From contig JAYUSF010000064.1 in assembly GCA_043755815.1 (NCBI GenBank), positions 1 through 24,386 on the forward strand: 24,386 nucleotides of DNA, given 5' to 3'. The stretch's first letter is position 1. Every line of letters starts with the position of its first letter. Made by a program: the position numbers and the translations under genes. The notes under the pieces were generated by a model that saw nothing but the letters and a program-made list of their open reading frames with translations, had not been told where the DNA came from and made no database searches. Source of the DNA: CAIWAH01 sp043755815. Lineage in GTDB: Bacteria; Verrucomicrobiota; Verrucomicrobiia; Limisphaerales; UBA9464. Shown piece by piece: positions 8,379-18,400 of the stretch.

Positions 8379-10757
8379 ATGAATAAAGCCCCACAGAACG
8401 ACCCGGAGCCGGAGAATCCAACCGGGGCGCCGGGCGTGTTGCGCGCGGACATTGATCCCACGAACCACGCGGTGCTGATCGACTTCGATCCGCGCGTCAT
8501 CTCCGACGAGGGGGTGCGGAAGGTGGCCGAACAGCTCGCGCCGCTCGGCCACCAGCAATACTGCAAGACGATCCTTCACCTCGCCGGCCGGGCTTCGGGT
8601 GCCGCGGAACAGAAGCTGGAACAGAAGGCCCAGCAGATTCCCGGAGTCCGCCGCGCGCGCGCCACGTTTCTCGGCGGCGTGATGACGGTCACCTTTGACG
8701 ATGCCCAACTCTCCGAGGCGCAGGTGATCGAACGGGTCCGCAAGACCGGCGCGTCGGTGGACCGCTACACCACAGAGTCGGACCACCCTCCGCGGACGGC
8801 ACGCGAGTGGCTCACTTTCTGGACCACCGGTGAACGGCTCGAAGCCGTGTTCATGGTCCTGACGCTGGTCTTCATGCTCGCCGGCTGGGCGGCCTCAAAG
8901 TCGGGCGGCCCGTGGTCCACGGCTTTCTACGTCGGCGCCTACCTGACCGGTGGCTACTTTGGCGTGCGCGCCGGGCTGCAGTCGCTGCGGCAATGGACCA
9001 TCGACGTGGACCTGCTGATGGTCCTGGCCGCGCTCGGGGCCGCCGTGGTCAAGGCGCCGTTCGAGGGCGCAATGCTGCTGTTCCTCTTCTCGCTCTCCAA
9101 CGTCCTCCAGGCCTACGCGATTGATCGCACCCGCAAGGCGATCAAGTCGCTGATGAAGCTGCGCCCCGAGAAGGCGCTGGCCCGCCGCGACGGCGGCAAC
9201 GTGCTGTTACCGGTGGGGGAACTCGTCGTGGGTGACGTGCTCGTCGTTCGGCCCGGCGAAAGCATTGCGCTCGACAGCGTGATCATCGAGGGCAGCAGTG
9301 CGGTGGATCAGGCGTCGCTGACCGGTGAATCCATGCCGGTGTCGAAGCACGTTGGCGATCCTGTCTTCGCCGGCACGATCAACCAGACCGGTGGACTCGA
9401 AGTGCGCGTCACGAAGCTCGCGAAGGATTCCACCATCGAGAAGCTGGTGCGCATGGTCGAGGAGGCGCAGACCGAGAAAGCCGACACGCAGCGCTTCCTC
9501 GACCGCGCCGAGCAGTTCTACGCGGTCGGCGTCATCCTGTTCACCATCGGCCTCATCCTCGTGCCGATCCTGTTCCTCGACGAGGCGTTCCAAACCGCCT
9601 TCTACCGCGCGATGACCGTGATGGTCGTGGCTTCTCCGTGCGCCCTGATCATCAGCACGCCCGCGTCGATCCTTTCGGCCATCGGCGGCGCGGCGCGGCG
9701 CGGCGTCCTGTTCAAGGGCGGCGTCCACCTCGAACGCGCCGCCACCGTAAAGGTCGTCGCGTTCGACAAGACGGGCACCCTTACCGAAGGCAAACCGCGC
9801 GTGACGGACCTGATCGTCGGCGAACGCATCGTCGGCTTCCGCAACGCCCCCGACGCTGCGGCGTTGGAACTGCTCGGCCTCGTCGGCGCCGTTGAGGCGA
9901 AGTCCGAACACCCGCTGGCCCAGGCCATCGTCACCGAATGCCGCACGCGCAGCGTCGCGCTCGCGGACTGCGCCGGTTTCCAATCCGTTTCCGGCAAGGG
10001 CGCCAGCGGACTCGTGAAGGGTCGCCGGATCGCCGCCGGCAACGCGCGCTATTTCGCCGCGCTGAACCTGGCCCTGCCCGACACGTTGGCCCACGAGGTC
10101 GCCGCGTTGCAGGACGACGGCAAGACCGTCGTCATCATCGGTGAACTCGACGAGGCGCACGACTCCGCCCGCTTCCTCGGCGCCATCGCCATTGCGGACG
10201 TGCTGCGCGCCGACGCCGCCGACGTGATCCGCCAGCTCAAGGCCGACGGCATCACCCGCGTGGTGATGCTCACCGGCGACAACACCCGCGTGGCCCAGGC
10301 CATCGGCCGGCAGGCGGGTGTGGACGAGGTTCACGCCGACCTGCTGCCCGAGGACAAGGTGCGCGTGATCAAGGAGCTGAAATGCATCGGCCCCGTGGCC
10401 ATGGTCGGCGACGGCGTGAACGACGCCCCCGCGCTCGCCACCGCCACGGTCGGCGTCGCGATGGGCGCCGCCGGCACCGACGTGGCGATGGAAACCGCCG
10501 ACGTCGTGCTGATGAGCGACAACCTCCAGAACATCGTCTTCGCGCTCGCCCTGAGCCGCCGCGCCCGGAGCATCATCTACCAGAACCTCGCCTTCTCGCT
10601 CGCCGTGATCGTGGTCCTGATCATCTCCGCGCTTGGCTTCAAGCTGCTGCTCCCCATCGGCGTCGTCGCCCACGAAGGCAGCACCGTGCTGGTCTGCCTT
10701 AACGGCCTCCGCATGTTGGCATTCAGGCCAAAGCCACCCAGCGTGCCAGCCCATTGA
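8379..10757 (+). CDS. P1B-type heavy-metal-exporting ATPase (P1B-4-like; Co/Zn/Cd)
   Basis: 792 residues. All P-type ATPase signatures are present: TGES (315-318), the phosphorylation site DKTGT with Asp463, the P1B signature His-Pro (511-512), MLTGDN (630-635) and GDGVND (677-682). The membrane metal-site motif is SPC (419-421) rather than CPC or CPH. The last helix region carries HEGST (765-769). SPC plus HEG(S/G)T marks the P1B-4 (CoaT-like) group, which exports Co, and in some cases Zn, Cd or Fe. The N-terminal 150 residues contain a ferredoxin-like, HMA-like domain with no CxxC metal site. About six to eight helices can be seen. It is transcribed alone and converges with the DUF547 gene across an 18-nt gap. 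No metal-responsive regulator gene is adjacent. The exact metal cannot be read from sequence. Confidence 0.93.
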   Translation: MNKAPQNDPEPENPTGAPGVLRADIDPTNHAVLIDFDPRVISDEGVRKVAEQLAPLGHQQYCKTILHLAGRASGAAEQKLEQKAQQIPGVRRARATFLGGVMTVTFDDAQLSEAQVIERVRKTGASVDRYTTESDHPPRTAREWLTFWTTGERLEAVFMVLTLVFMLAGWAASKSGGPWSTAFYVGAYLTGGYFGVRAGLQSLRQWTIDVDLLMVLAALGAAVVKAPFEGAMLLFLFSLSNVLQAYAIDRTRKAIKSLMKLRPEKALARRDGGNVLLPVGELVVGDVLVVRPGESIALDSVIIEGSSAVDQASLTGESMPVSKHVGDPVFAGTINQTGGLEVRVTKLAKDSTIEKLVRMVEEAQTEKADTQRFLDRAEQFYAVGVILFTIGLILVPILFLDEAFQTAFYRAMTVMVVASPCALIISTPASILSAIGGAARRGVLFKGGVHLERAATVKVVAFDKTGTLTEGKPRVTDLIVGERIVGFRNAPDAAALELLGLVGAVEAKSEHPLAQAIVTECRTRSVALADCAGFQSVSGKGASGLVKGRRIAAGNARYFAALNLALPDTLAHEVAALQDDGKTVVIIGELDEAHDSARFLGAIAIADVLRADAADVIRQLKADGITRVVMLTGDNTRVAQAIGRQAGVDEVHADLLPEDKVRVIKELKCIGPVAMVGDGVNDAPALATATVGVAMGAAGTDVAMETADVVLMSDNLQNIVFALALSRRARSIIYQNLAFSLAVIVVLIISALGFKLLLPIGVVAHEGSTVLVCLNGLRMLAFRPKPPSVPAH

Positions 10758-10775
10758 TCTGCTGGCCCGACGGAT

Positions 10776-11537
10776 TCATTTCGCGTTCAACGACCAGTCG
10801 TAGGCCGTGAACTTGACCTTGAGACCGCCCGAGCGGACTTGCCGGGCGTCGGCGTCGGCCAGGAAGGGCGCGACGGCTTCTTCCAGCGACTTCCCCTCCT
10901 TCGTGAAGTCGGCGCGAAACCAGTCAAAGATGGGCGAAAGCCAGAGCGTCTTCGCGGCGAGATCGACCCGGTTCTTGGCGGGCTGCGCCAGGAACTGTTT
11001 CCCCTGGTCGGTCAGTTGGGCGTCGAGCCGGTCCGCGACGAACGGCTCGGCCCGGAGCGGCGGGCAGCTCTTGGCCGCACACACGAGCGCGAAGTGGACG
11101 CGCGGCTCAGCGTAGCGGGCACGCAGCAGGCCGTGCTCGACTTCATCCAGCGTGGTCGTCCGACCCCAGAGCCGGACCACCTCCTGCTTCCACGGGCCGC
11201 TGAGCAGGCCGCCGATCTTCTTGATGCTTTTGACCGGGTAATGGTCGGCGACGAGCCGGAGGGTCGCGGCGTTGTAGAGGTTCAGAAGAAAGGCGATCTG
11301 CTGAGGCTCGGTCCACCCCTTGAACTCGTCCTCGGTCACCCCGGCGACTTCGTCCAAATATGACTGGAGCCCGGTGGGGTCGGCCTTTAATCCGGCGTAG
11401 TCCACCCATCCGTCCGCCACGTGGGCCGAGAGGATTTTGGCCAACCGCGCATGGCTGTGGTCAAAGGCTTCGACCCGGCCGAGGAACGCACCGAGCAGCA
11501 GCCAGGCGGACAAAACAAGACGAGACGATGGATTCAT
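10776..11537 (-). CDS. DUF547 domain exported protein
   Basis: About 253 residues from ATG at 11537 (MNPSSRLVLSAW); an upstream in-frame start at 11570 would put a non-signal extension before the hydrophobic segment. The signal peptide LVLSAWLLLGAFLGRVEA is cut before FDHSHA. The DUF547 domain fills the rest: VDYAGLKADPTGLQSYLDEV, FLLNLYNAATLRLV, and the signature HFALVCAAKSCPPLR, followed by FDWFRADF and a C-terminal AYDWSLN. DUF547 proteins are exported and of uncertain function; the conserved Cys in SCPPLR and the early His/Asn residues resemble a thiol-hydrolase arrangement, which is inference. The gene is divergent from the PQQ-like gene and convergent with the metal ATPase, so it is probably monocistronic. 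Confidence 0.92.
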   Translation of the reverse strand: MNPSSRLVLSAWLLLGAFLGRVEAFDHSHARLAKILSAHVADGWVDYAGLKADPTGLQSYLDEVAGVTEDEFKGWTEPQQIAFLLNLYNAATLRLVADHYPVKSIKKIGGLLSGPWKQEVVRLWGRTTTLDEVEHGLLRARYAEPRVHFALVCAAKSCPPLRAEPFVADRLDAQLTDQGKQFLAQPAKNRVDLAAKTLWLSPIFDWFRADFTKEGKSLEEAVAPFLADADARQVRSGGLKVKFTAYDWSLNAK

Positions 11538-11651
11538 AATCCTAGGTGAGACACCGAAAGACGACTGCACGAGAACTCCCCGCTGGTTGGATTTGCGAGT
11601 CAGCGCGGGACTCGGGCATTCAACTGCGCGGACTAATCACCCCAAGTCACG

Positions 11652-11677
11652 CCGTTGTCCAACGGGCGTTTACGCCC
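11652..11677. repeat. Two adjacent short palindromes in a divergent intergenic region
   Basis: CCGTTG-TC-CAACGG (11652-11665) overlaps by two bases with GGGCGT-TT-ACGCCC (11664-11677). Both arms pair perfectly. They lie between the divergent DUF547 and PQQ-like genes. Possible operators, or a remnant of a REP-like element; there is no T-tract, so a terminator is unlikely. Confidence 0.4.
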
Positions 11678-11773
11678 CAAAGACGGATCACTATCAGGGT
11701 CCGTTGAGGTCCTCCGCGCACGAAACACTGCGGTAACATTGCCTTCCGCGCTCATCACCTGTAGGCAACGCCC

Positions 11774-13144
11774 ATGACTGTATCTTTCGGCCGTCGCCGT
11801 GGCTTCGTCGGGTTGGGTCTGCTGGTTGCGGTAGTTCTTTTGGTGCCGATGATGGCTGACGCCCAGACGAACTGGCCGCAGTTCCGTGGCGCCGACAGCC
11901 GCGGCATCGGCACGTCGGAACAACTGCCGCTGATGTGGGGCACCGACACCAACGTTGCCTGGCGCACGGAGATTCCCGGCCGCGGCTGGTCCTCGCCGAT
12001 CGTGTGGGACAACCGCGTGTTCGTGACCACGGCGGTGAGTGAGGGCGAACTCGAAGCGCCGAAGAAAGGACTCTACTTCGGCGGCGACCGGGACAAACCC
12101 ACCAGCGCGCGGCAACGCTGGCTGGCGCTGTGCCTCGACCGGGACTCCGGAAAGACGCTGTGGACGACCGAACTCCGCGGCGCACCGCCGGCCACGCCCA
12201 TCCACGTCAAGAACAGCTACGCCTCGGAGACGCCCGTGACCGACGGCGAGCACGTCTATGTGCTGTTCGGCTCGCTCGGGCTCTTCTGCCTCGACGTCCA
12301 CGGCACAGTCGTGTGGTCCCAGAAGTTCGAGCCACGCAAGATGCGCTATGGCTGGGGCACCTCGGCGTCGCCGGTGTTGCACGGCGACCGGGTCTACGTG
12401 GTGAACGACAACGAAGAGGCATCTTCCCTCGCCGCCTTCGACAAGCGCACTGGCAGGGAGCTTTGGCGGGTGCCGCGCGACGAGCCGAGCAACTTCGCCA
12501 CGCCGTTCGTCTGGAAGAATTCGCTACGCACCGAACTGGTGGTGCCCGGTCGCACCCAGGTCCGCAGCTACGACCTCGACGGGAAGCTCCTCTGGCAACT
12601 CCGGGGCCTGTCTACGATCGTCATTCCCACGCCGTTCGCCGCGGACGGACTGCTCTACCTCTGCGCAGGCTATGTCGGCGACAACGTGAAGCCGAACAAG
12701 CCGGTCTATGCCGTGCGGCCCGGCGGCGAGGGTGACCTGACGCTGCCGGACGACGCCCGCGAAAGCCGCTTCGTCGCGTGGCTGGAACCGAACGCCTCGC
12801 CCTACAATCCCTCGGCGCTGGTCTACGACGGCCGGTTTTACGTGCTCTGGGACTTCGGCTTCCTGAACTGCCGCGACGCCAAGGGCGGCCGTGAGATCTA
12901 CGACAAACAGCGGCTGAAGACCGACGGCACGGCCGGATTCACGGCTTCACCCTGGGCCTACCGCGGCCGGGTGTTCTGCCTGAGCGAAGACGGCGACACC
13001 TACGTGGTCACCGCCGGGGACAAGTTCCAGCTCGAACGCGTCAATGCACTGGGCGAGATGTGCATGGCCACCCCGGCGATTGCGGGCGACCGCCTTTTCA
13101 TCCGGACCAGCTCCCGCCTCTACTGCATTCGTGAGGCCCGGTAG
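11774..13144 (+). CDS. Secreted PQQ-like beta-propeller repeat protein
   Basis: 456 residues with a signal peptide (VGLGLLVAVVLLVPMMADA, cut before QTNWPQF). The mature protein opens with NWPQFRGADSRGIG, the typical beginning of PVC outer-membrane/periplasmic PQQ-like (PQQ_2) propeller proteins. Propeller blades follow with recurrent Trp-rich motifs such as NVAWRTEIPGRGWSSPIVW, TGRELWRVP and GKLLWQLRG. It closes with ATPAIAGDRLFIRTSSRLYCI. The blade pattern indicates an eight-bladed propeller, but residues for PQQ cofactor binding are not evident, so a binding or scaffold role is more likely than dehydrogenase activity. The neighbouring beta-ketoacyl synthase gives no functional clue. The start ATG is followed at once by the signal peptide. 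Confidence 0.9.
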   Translation: MTVSFGRRRGFVGLGLLVAVVLLVPMMADAQTNWPQFRGADSRGIGTSEQLPLMWGTDTNVAWRTEIPGRGWSSPIVWDNRVFVTTAVSEGELEAPKKGLYFGGDRDKPTSARQRWLALCLDRDSGKTLWTTELRGAPPATPIHVKNSYASETPVTDGEHVYVLFGSLGLFCLDVHGTVVWSQKFEPRKMRYGWGTSASPVLHGDRVYVVNDNEEASSLAAFDKRTGRELWRVPRDEPSNFATPFVWKNSLRTELVVPGRTQVRSYDLDGKLLWQLRGLSTIVIPTPFAADGLLYLCAGYVGDNVKPNKPVYAVRPGGEGDLTLPDDARESRFVAWLEPNASPYNPSALVYDGRFYVLWDFGFLNCRDAKGGREIYDKQRLKTDGTAGFTASPWAYRGRVFCLSEDGDTYVVTAGDKFQLERVNALGEMCMATPAIAGDRLFIRTSSRLYCIREAR

Positions 13145-13260
13145 CCAGGGCCGCGACGCAGGTGGGCCCGGAGCGCCCTCCCGGAACCCATCGCAGGGCA
13201 CAGCGCGCTCGCTTCGGACGGCCGCGACGTGTTTCCCTCCCGGAATCTGTGGCTGCTGAC

Positions 13261-14505
13261 ATGGCATCAATTCCCCGTCGCGTCGTCATCACCGGCATGT
13301 CCGTCGCAACGGCGCTGGGGTTTGAGCTCGATCAATTCTGGGCCAACCTGCTGTCCGGTGCCTGCGGCATTTCGCGCGTGCCGCATCTGCCCGCCAACTC
13401 CCCGCTGCCGGTGAAACATGCCGGCTGCATTGACAACTCGGCGCTGGCCGCGGCGTTGGCCCGCTTCAAGACTGAAGACCCGGACCGTTCCCAGCAGCTC
13501 GCCCTCTACGCCGTCGGGGCCGCCCTCGAAAACGCCGGCCTCCCCACCGACGGTTCCGGGGAACTTCCCCATGACCTCGTGCTCGGCACCGGACACGGCA
13601 ACGTCGGCTACAGCAACGAGGCCGTCGCCGCGTTCGCGCGGGAGGGCTACCGCAAGCTGCGGCCCACCACCGTGGTTCGCTCCATGTTCAACCGCCCGGC
13701 CAACGTGTCGTCGATCCGCTTCCGGCTCACCGGCTCCAGCTTCGTGGTGAGCTGTGCCTGCGCGACCGGCGCCATCGCGCTGGGCGACGCATTTATCCGG
13801 GTCCGCTACGGACTTGCGGACCAGGCCGTCGCCGCCTGCGCGGACACCGGGCTCGATCTTGTGACCTTCTCCGCGTGGAACCGCTTGGGCGTGTTGTCGA
13901 AGATTCCGGAACCCGAGCGTTCGTCCCGGCCCTTTGACCTGAAGCGTGACGGACTCGTGATGGGCGAAGGCGGCGCCGGTTTCGTGGTCGAGACGCTCGA
14001 ATCGGCCCAGGCCCGCGGGGCCGACATCCTCGCAGAACTCGTCGGCTATGGCTCAACCTGCGACGCCAAGCACATTGTCGTGCCCGACAGCGCCCAACAG
14101 GTCCGCGCCGTGCAGAAGGCGCTCGCCATGGCGGGGCTTGCACCGGAACAGGTCGGCTACATCAACGCCCACGGGACCGGCACCGAGATCGCCGACGTCG
14201 TGGAGGCCGCCACCTTGCGCGCCGCATTTGGCGCCGGCGTTGACGCGATTCCCGTGACCAATACCAAGGCCCAGCTCGGCCACCTGATGGGCGCCACGGC
14301 AGGCGTCGAGTTGGCGACGACACTGCTGATCCTGAAACACGGCCTGATTCCGCCCTGCCGGAACCTCGATGAACCGGATCCGCGGTGTCCGCTGAACTTC
14401 GTGCGCGGCGAACCGCAGTTCGCAAAGCCGGAATACGTGCTGAAGAATTCCTTCGCTTTCGGCGGCACCAACTGCGCGGTGATCCTGCGCCGATGGAACC
14501 CGTAG
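13261..14505 (+). CDS. Beta-ketoacyl-ACP synthase (FabF/KAS II family)
   Basis: 414 residues from ATG at 13261 (MASIPRRVVITGMSVATALG), the normal family N-terminus; the frame is open back to a GTG at 13162, but those 33 residues are not family-like. The catalytic Cys is C167 in CACATGA, and the two catalytic His are H304 (NAHGTGTEIAD) and H341 (TKAQLGHLMGATAGVE), with the conserved Lys336. The C-terminal SFAFGGTNCAVILRR is typical of decarboxylating condensing enzymes. The reaction is condensation of acyl groups with malonyl-ACP in fatty acid or polyketide-like synthesis. No acyl carrier protein, ketoreductase or dehydratase gene lies nearby, so it may be a secondary KAS rather than the main fabF; hence no gene symbol is given. 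Confidence 0.9.
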   Translation: MASIPRRVVITGMSVATALGFELDQFWANLLSGACGISRVPHLPANSPLPVKHAGCIDNSALAAALARFKTEDPDRSQQLALYAVGAALENAGLPTDGSGELPHDLVLGTGHGNVGYSNEAVAAFAREGYRKLRPTTVVRSMFNRPANVSSIRFRLTGSSFVVSCACATGAIALGDAFIRVRYGLADQAVAACADTGLDLVTFSAWNRLGVLSKIPEPERSSRPFDLKRDGLVMGEGGAGFVVETLESAQARGADILAELVGYGSTCDAKHIVVPDSAQQVRAVQKALAMAGLAPEQVGYINAHGTGTEIADVVEAATLRAAFGAGVDAIPVTNTKAQLGHLMGATAGVELATTLLILKHGLIPPCRNLDEPDPRCPLNFVRGEPQFAKPEYVLKNSFAFGGTNCAVILRRWNP

Positions 14506-14527
14506 CTCCGAACCTCGGGACGTAGGT

Positions 14528-14587
14528 CCAGGCACGGGCCGATGACCGCCTTCACTTGGTGTTTCGGCAACCGCCGTCCGTGCTTGG
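14528..14587. terminator. Imperfect inverted repeat between convergent genes
   Basis: CCAGGCACGG (14528-14537) pairs with CCGTGCTTGG (14578-14587), with one G-T pair, across a 40-nt loop. It lies between the 3' ends of the ketosynthase and deformylase genes and could mark a bidirectional transcript end. No U-tract is present, so this is weak. Confidence 0.25.
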
Positions 14588-14589
14588 GC

Positions 14590-15165
14590 TCAGCCCTTCT
14601 TCAGCACGAGCTGGGCCTTGGTTTCCGCGAGGACCAAGTCCACCTCCTCTTTGACCTCGGCCAGGGTTTCGCTGTCCATCCGGTCGATGAACAGGATGCC
14701 GTTCAGGTGATCCACCTCGTGCTGGACGGCCCGCGCCAGCAGACCGCCCGCCTTGAACGAATAGCTCTCGCCCCGCTCATTCTGCGCGGTCACCTCCACC
14801 TCGGACGGACGCACGACTTCGCCGTAGATCTGCGGAAAACTGAGGCAGCCTTCGGGACCGGATTCACGCGGTCCCAGCGGCGTGATGTGCGGATTGATCA
14901 GGACCAGCGGCATGAACGAATCCGGGTCCGCCGGCTGCCCCTGGATCCAGAGGAGCGAAGGCCGGTCCGTCATGCCGCGGACGTCGATCACGGTCAGTTG
15001 GATCGCCCGACCGACCTGCTGGGCCGCAAGGCCCACGCCGCGGGCGGCCTTCATCGTCTCGAACATGTCGGCAATGAACCGGGTGATTTCCGGAGTGATG
15101 GTTTCGATCTTCGCGCCCTTCTTGCGCAGGACGGGATCTCCGTATTTGACGACGTCTAGAATCAT
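14590..15165 (-). CDS. def: Peptide deformylase
   Basis: About 191 residues from ATG at 15165 (MILDVVKYGDPVLRKKG), the standard family start; the frame is open upstream to 15390 but without homology character. All three metal-site motifs are present: GVGLAAQQVG (motif I, residues 43-52), EGCLSFP with the metal-ligand Cys107 (motif II), and QHEVDHLNG with His149, Glu150 and His153 (motif III). The enzyme removes the N-formyl group from nascent proteins in the cytoplasm using an Fe2+ or Zn2+ ion. The usual partner gene fmt is not in the window. The gene is monocistronic, convergent with the ketosynthase and divergent from the kinase. Confidence 0.96.
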   Translation of the reverse strand: MILDVVKYGDPVLRKKGAKIETITPEITRFIADMFETMKAARGVGLAAQQVGRAIQLTVIDVRGMTDRPSLLWIQGQPADPDSFMPLVLINPHITPLGPRESGPEGCLSFPQIYGEVVRPSEVEVTAQNERGESYSFKAGGLLARAVQHEVDHLNGILFIDRMDSETLAEVKEEVDLVLAETKAQLVLKKG

Positions 15166-15434
15166 GAAGTGCTGCGGCGCCGGCGTGGCCAGGATCGCCC
15201 GCGTGCAAGGGCGCCTTCTTTCGTGGGTGGAAACGATTTTGGCAAGCCTTCCGATAAAACCCGGTCGACGGTAGGCGCTTCTAGGCATGGTGGACCACAT
15301 TTCCCGGCGGGCCACGTCGAGCTTCGGGTCGCTGCTTGGCCATCGCACCGCCAGCCGCAATGAACTGAAATCCCGAAGCCAAGAAGTCATGTCCAGGGCT
15401 GGTCACGCCGTGACGGCTTGGATAACGTGAATCT

Positions 15435-18400
15435 GTGTCCTCCGAGGAGCATCCGCTGCCGGTCGTCCCCGACCATGAGTTGCTGGAGTGCATCGGCCGC
15501 GGCAGCTACGGCGAGGTGTGGCGGGCGCGCACTGAAGGTGGTGCGGCGCGACCGCTTCGGTTCCGAGCGGCCCTACGAGCGGGAGTTCGCCGGCATCCAG
15601 AAGTTCGATCCGATCTCGCGCCGCCACGAGGGCGTGGTGGACATCCTGCACCTCGGCCGGGCGGCGGACGGCAGCCATTTCTACTACGTGATGGAGCTGG
15701 CCGACGACGTGAGTCCCGAGGTTGATGTTCCGAGTTTCAAGCCGACCGCGACCACGTCCGGCGGGGAAAGTCCGACAGGACTGGAGACCAGGAGCCCGGA
15801 CTCAGGAACCTACGTTCCCAAGACCCTGCGCGCCGTGCTCAAAGCGCGCGGCCGATTGCCGCTCGGCGAGGTCATCGAACTCGGCGTGGCGATGTGCAAC
15901 GCGCTGGGACACCTCCACCGGCATGGCCTGGTCCATCGCGACGTGAAGCCGACGAACCTCATCTTCGTGGGCGGGCGGCCCAAGCTCGCCGACATCGGCC
16001 TGGTCACGGGCATCGACGAAGCGAAGTCCTTCGTCGGCACCGAAGGCTACATCCCGCCGGAGGGTCCGGGCTCGGTGCAGGCGGACCCCTTCTCGGTCGG
16101 CAAGGTGCTCTACGAGGCCGCCACCGGGAAGGACCGGCACGACTTCCCCGAGTTGCCCGAAGAGTTCCGCGGCACACCGGAGGGCGAGGCGTTCGCCGAG
16201 CTGAACGAAGTGCTGCTCCGCGCGTGCGCCACCGTGCCGGCCCAACGCCACGCCTCCGCCGAGCAGATGCGCGCCGAACTGCTGCTGCTCCAGGCCGGCC
16301 AGTCCGTGCGCGGCCTACGGGCCAATGAGCGCCTGCTCCGCCGGCTCAAGCTCGCCGCGCTCATCGGTGCTGCGCTGGTCGTGCTCGCGGCGGCGGCGGC
16401 GTTGCTGCAACGCCAGCGCGCGACGGAACGCGCGGCCCAGATCCGGGTGCTCACGGAGAAGGACGAGCAGCGCCGCCAGACCGCCTACGCCGCCGACCTC
16501 GCCATCGCCTACCAAAGCTGGGACGCCGGCCGCGCCGAACTCACGCGCCAACTGCTCGACGGCCAGCGCCCCGCCGACGGGCAGGAGGATCTGCGTGGAT
16601 GGGAGTGGCGTCATCTGGGGGCGCAAGCCCGCCCGCGTGAAGTCCGGCGGGTGACGACGGAAAGCCCGTTCGGCTTCTGGAGTTGCGAATTGTCCCCGGA
16701 CGGACGGACGGCGGCGGGCGGCACCGTGGACGGCTACGTCGTCCTGTGGGATCCCCGCACCGGCACGCGCATCCGTCAGTTGGGCCAGCCGGGGCGTATC
16801 AATCCCGTGGACAGCCTCGCCTTCAGCAGTGACGGCGCGATGTTGTTTCAGTCGCTGCGTCTGACCGGTGAGGTGGCGGTGTGGGACGTGGCATCAGGCC
16901 AGTCGCGGCTGCGCTTCGGGCCCGGCCGAACAGGCCTGAAGCTGGCCTTGTCCCCGAACAACGCGCTCCTCGCCACGGCGGACGGCCCGGCATATGTGGC
17001 GACCGGGCCGGGCGAGCTCCAGCTCTGGGAGGCGGCGACCGGACGCGAAGTGGCGCGGGCACCCGCGCAGCCCACCTTCTTGGTCCGGGTAGAATTCACA
17101 CCCGACGGGAAGCATCTCGGGGTCGGCGGGGGCCGCGGCTACGCGCGGGTCTGGTCCGTGCCCGACCTGCGCGAGGTGGCCGTGCTGCCGCACGAGAACG
17201 AGCAAGACGTCTTCGGCTTCGCCTTCTCCCCCGACGGGCGTCGCTTGGCCACGGGCACCACCGACGGTCTGGTCCGCGTGTGGGACTGGGCGTCCCGACG
17301 TCTGCTCGCCGTGTGGATGGGTCATCCTTCCGGCTGCGATGCCGCGGCCTGGTCACCGGACGGCAGAACGTTGGCCACCGGAGGCCGGGACCAGATTGTG
17401 CTGCTGTGGAGCGTGACGAACCAGACGGAGCTCGCGGCCTTCAAGGGGCACGCCGGACGCGTCAACGGCCTCGCCTTTTCCCCGGACGGCCAGAGGCTGG
17501 TCTCGGCGAGCGAGGACAAGACGATGCGGAGTTGGGCGGTGCCGGCCGCGGTCCGCACCGCTCCGGTGCGGAGTTGGCGCCCGTCCACCAGCGACCCGGA
17601 ACTGGCGCTCTCGCCCGACAGCCGCTGGCTCGCGCTGGCGGGCCTGAGCAATCGCGTCGAACTCCGCACGCTGCCCGGACTGGACGTGGCGATGACACTG
17701 CCGCGAAATCGTCCCGTGTTCTCACCCGATGGCCGCTGGCTCGTCACGCACGGCACGAACCGGCTGGAGCTGTCCACGCTTCCCGACGGCCGCCCCGAAC
17801 GGGTTTTCGCTGCCGGTGAACCGCTCGCCGGCACGCCCGCGTTCGCACCCGACGCGGCCCGCCTAGCGATGGCCACCGCAACTGGAGGCGTGCTGCTGTG
17901 GGAGCTCACCAACTCCGTGCCGGCGCGGCGCGTGGCCGGGACCAACCGGTTGGAGGGTCTGTTCTTCGCTTCCGGCGGACGCGAGGTCGTGACGCTGCAC
18001 GCCGCCGACGGCGCGCTCGAATGGTTCAATGTCGCGACCGGTGAACGCACGCGCCGCCTGGCCACCGGCGAAGGCAGCGTGACCTCCGCCGCGCTTTCGC
18101 CGGACGGCCAGTCCGTGCTCATCGGCGAGACCGCCGCACGGCTGCGGCTGGTGGACCTGGCGACCGGCCGGGTGGAGCTGCTCCCCGGTGACACGGGGTC
18201 CGTGCTTTCCGTCGCGTGGTCGGCCGATGGGCAGACGGTGGCGGCGGGCACGTTCGAGGGCTTCCTCAAGCTGTGGAACGTGCGGACGCGCCGCGAGCTG
18301 GCGGCGTTGCGCGGGCATCTCAGCATGGTCACGGCGCTGGAGTTCAGCCGCGACGGCCGCCACCTGGTCAGCGGCAGCGTGGACAACACTTGGCGCGTGT

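Noticed and set aside
9207..10754. Open frame of 515 codons on the minus strand, antisense to the metal ATPase
   Set aside because: Its His/Asp/Gly-rich composition has no family character, and it mirrors the codon bias of a GC-rich gene with all P-type ATPase motifs on the other strand.
11704..11739. Possible sigma-70 promoter TTGAGG / TAACAT before the PQQ-like gene
   Set aside because: The spacer is 24 bp, too long for a standard promoter.
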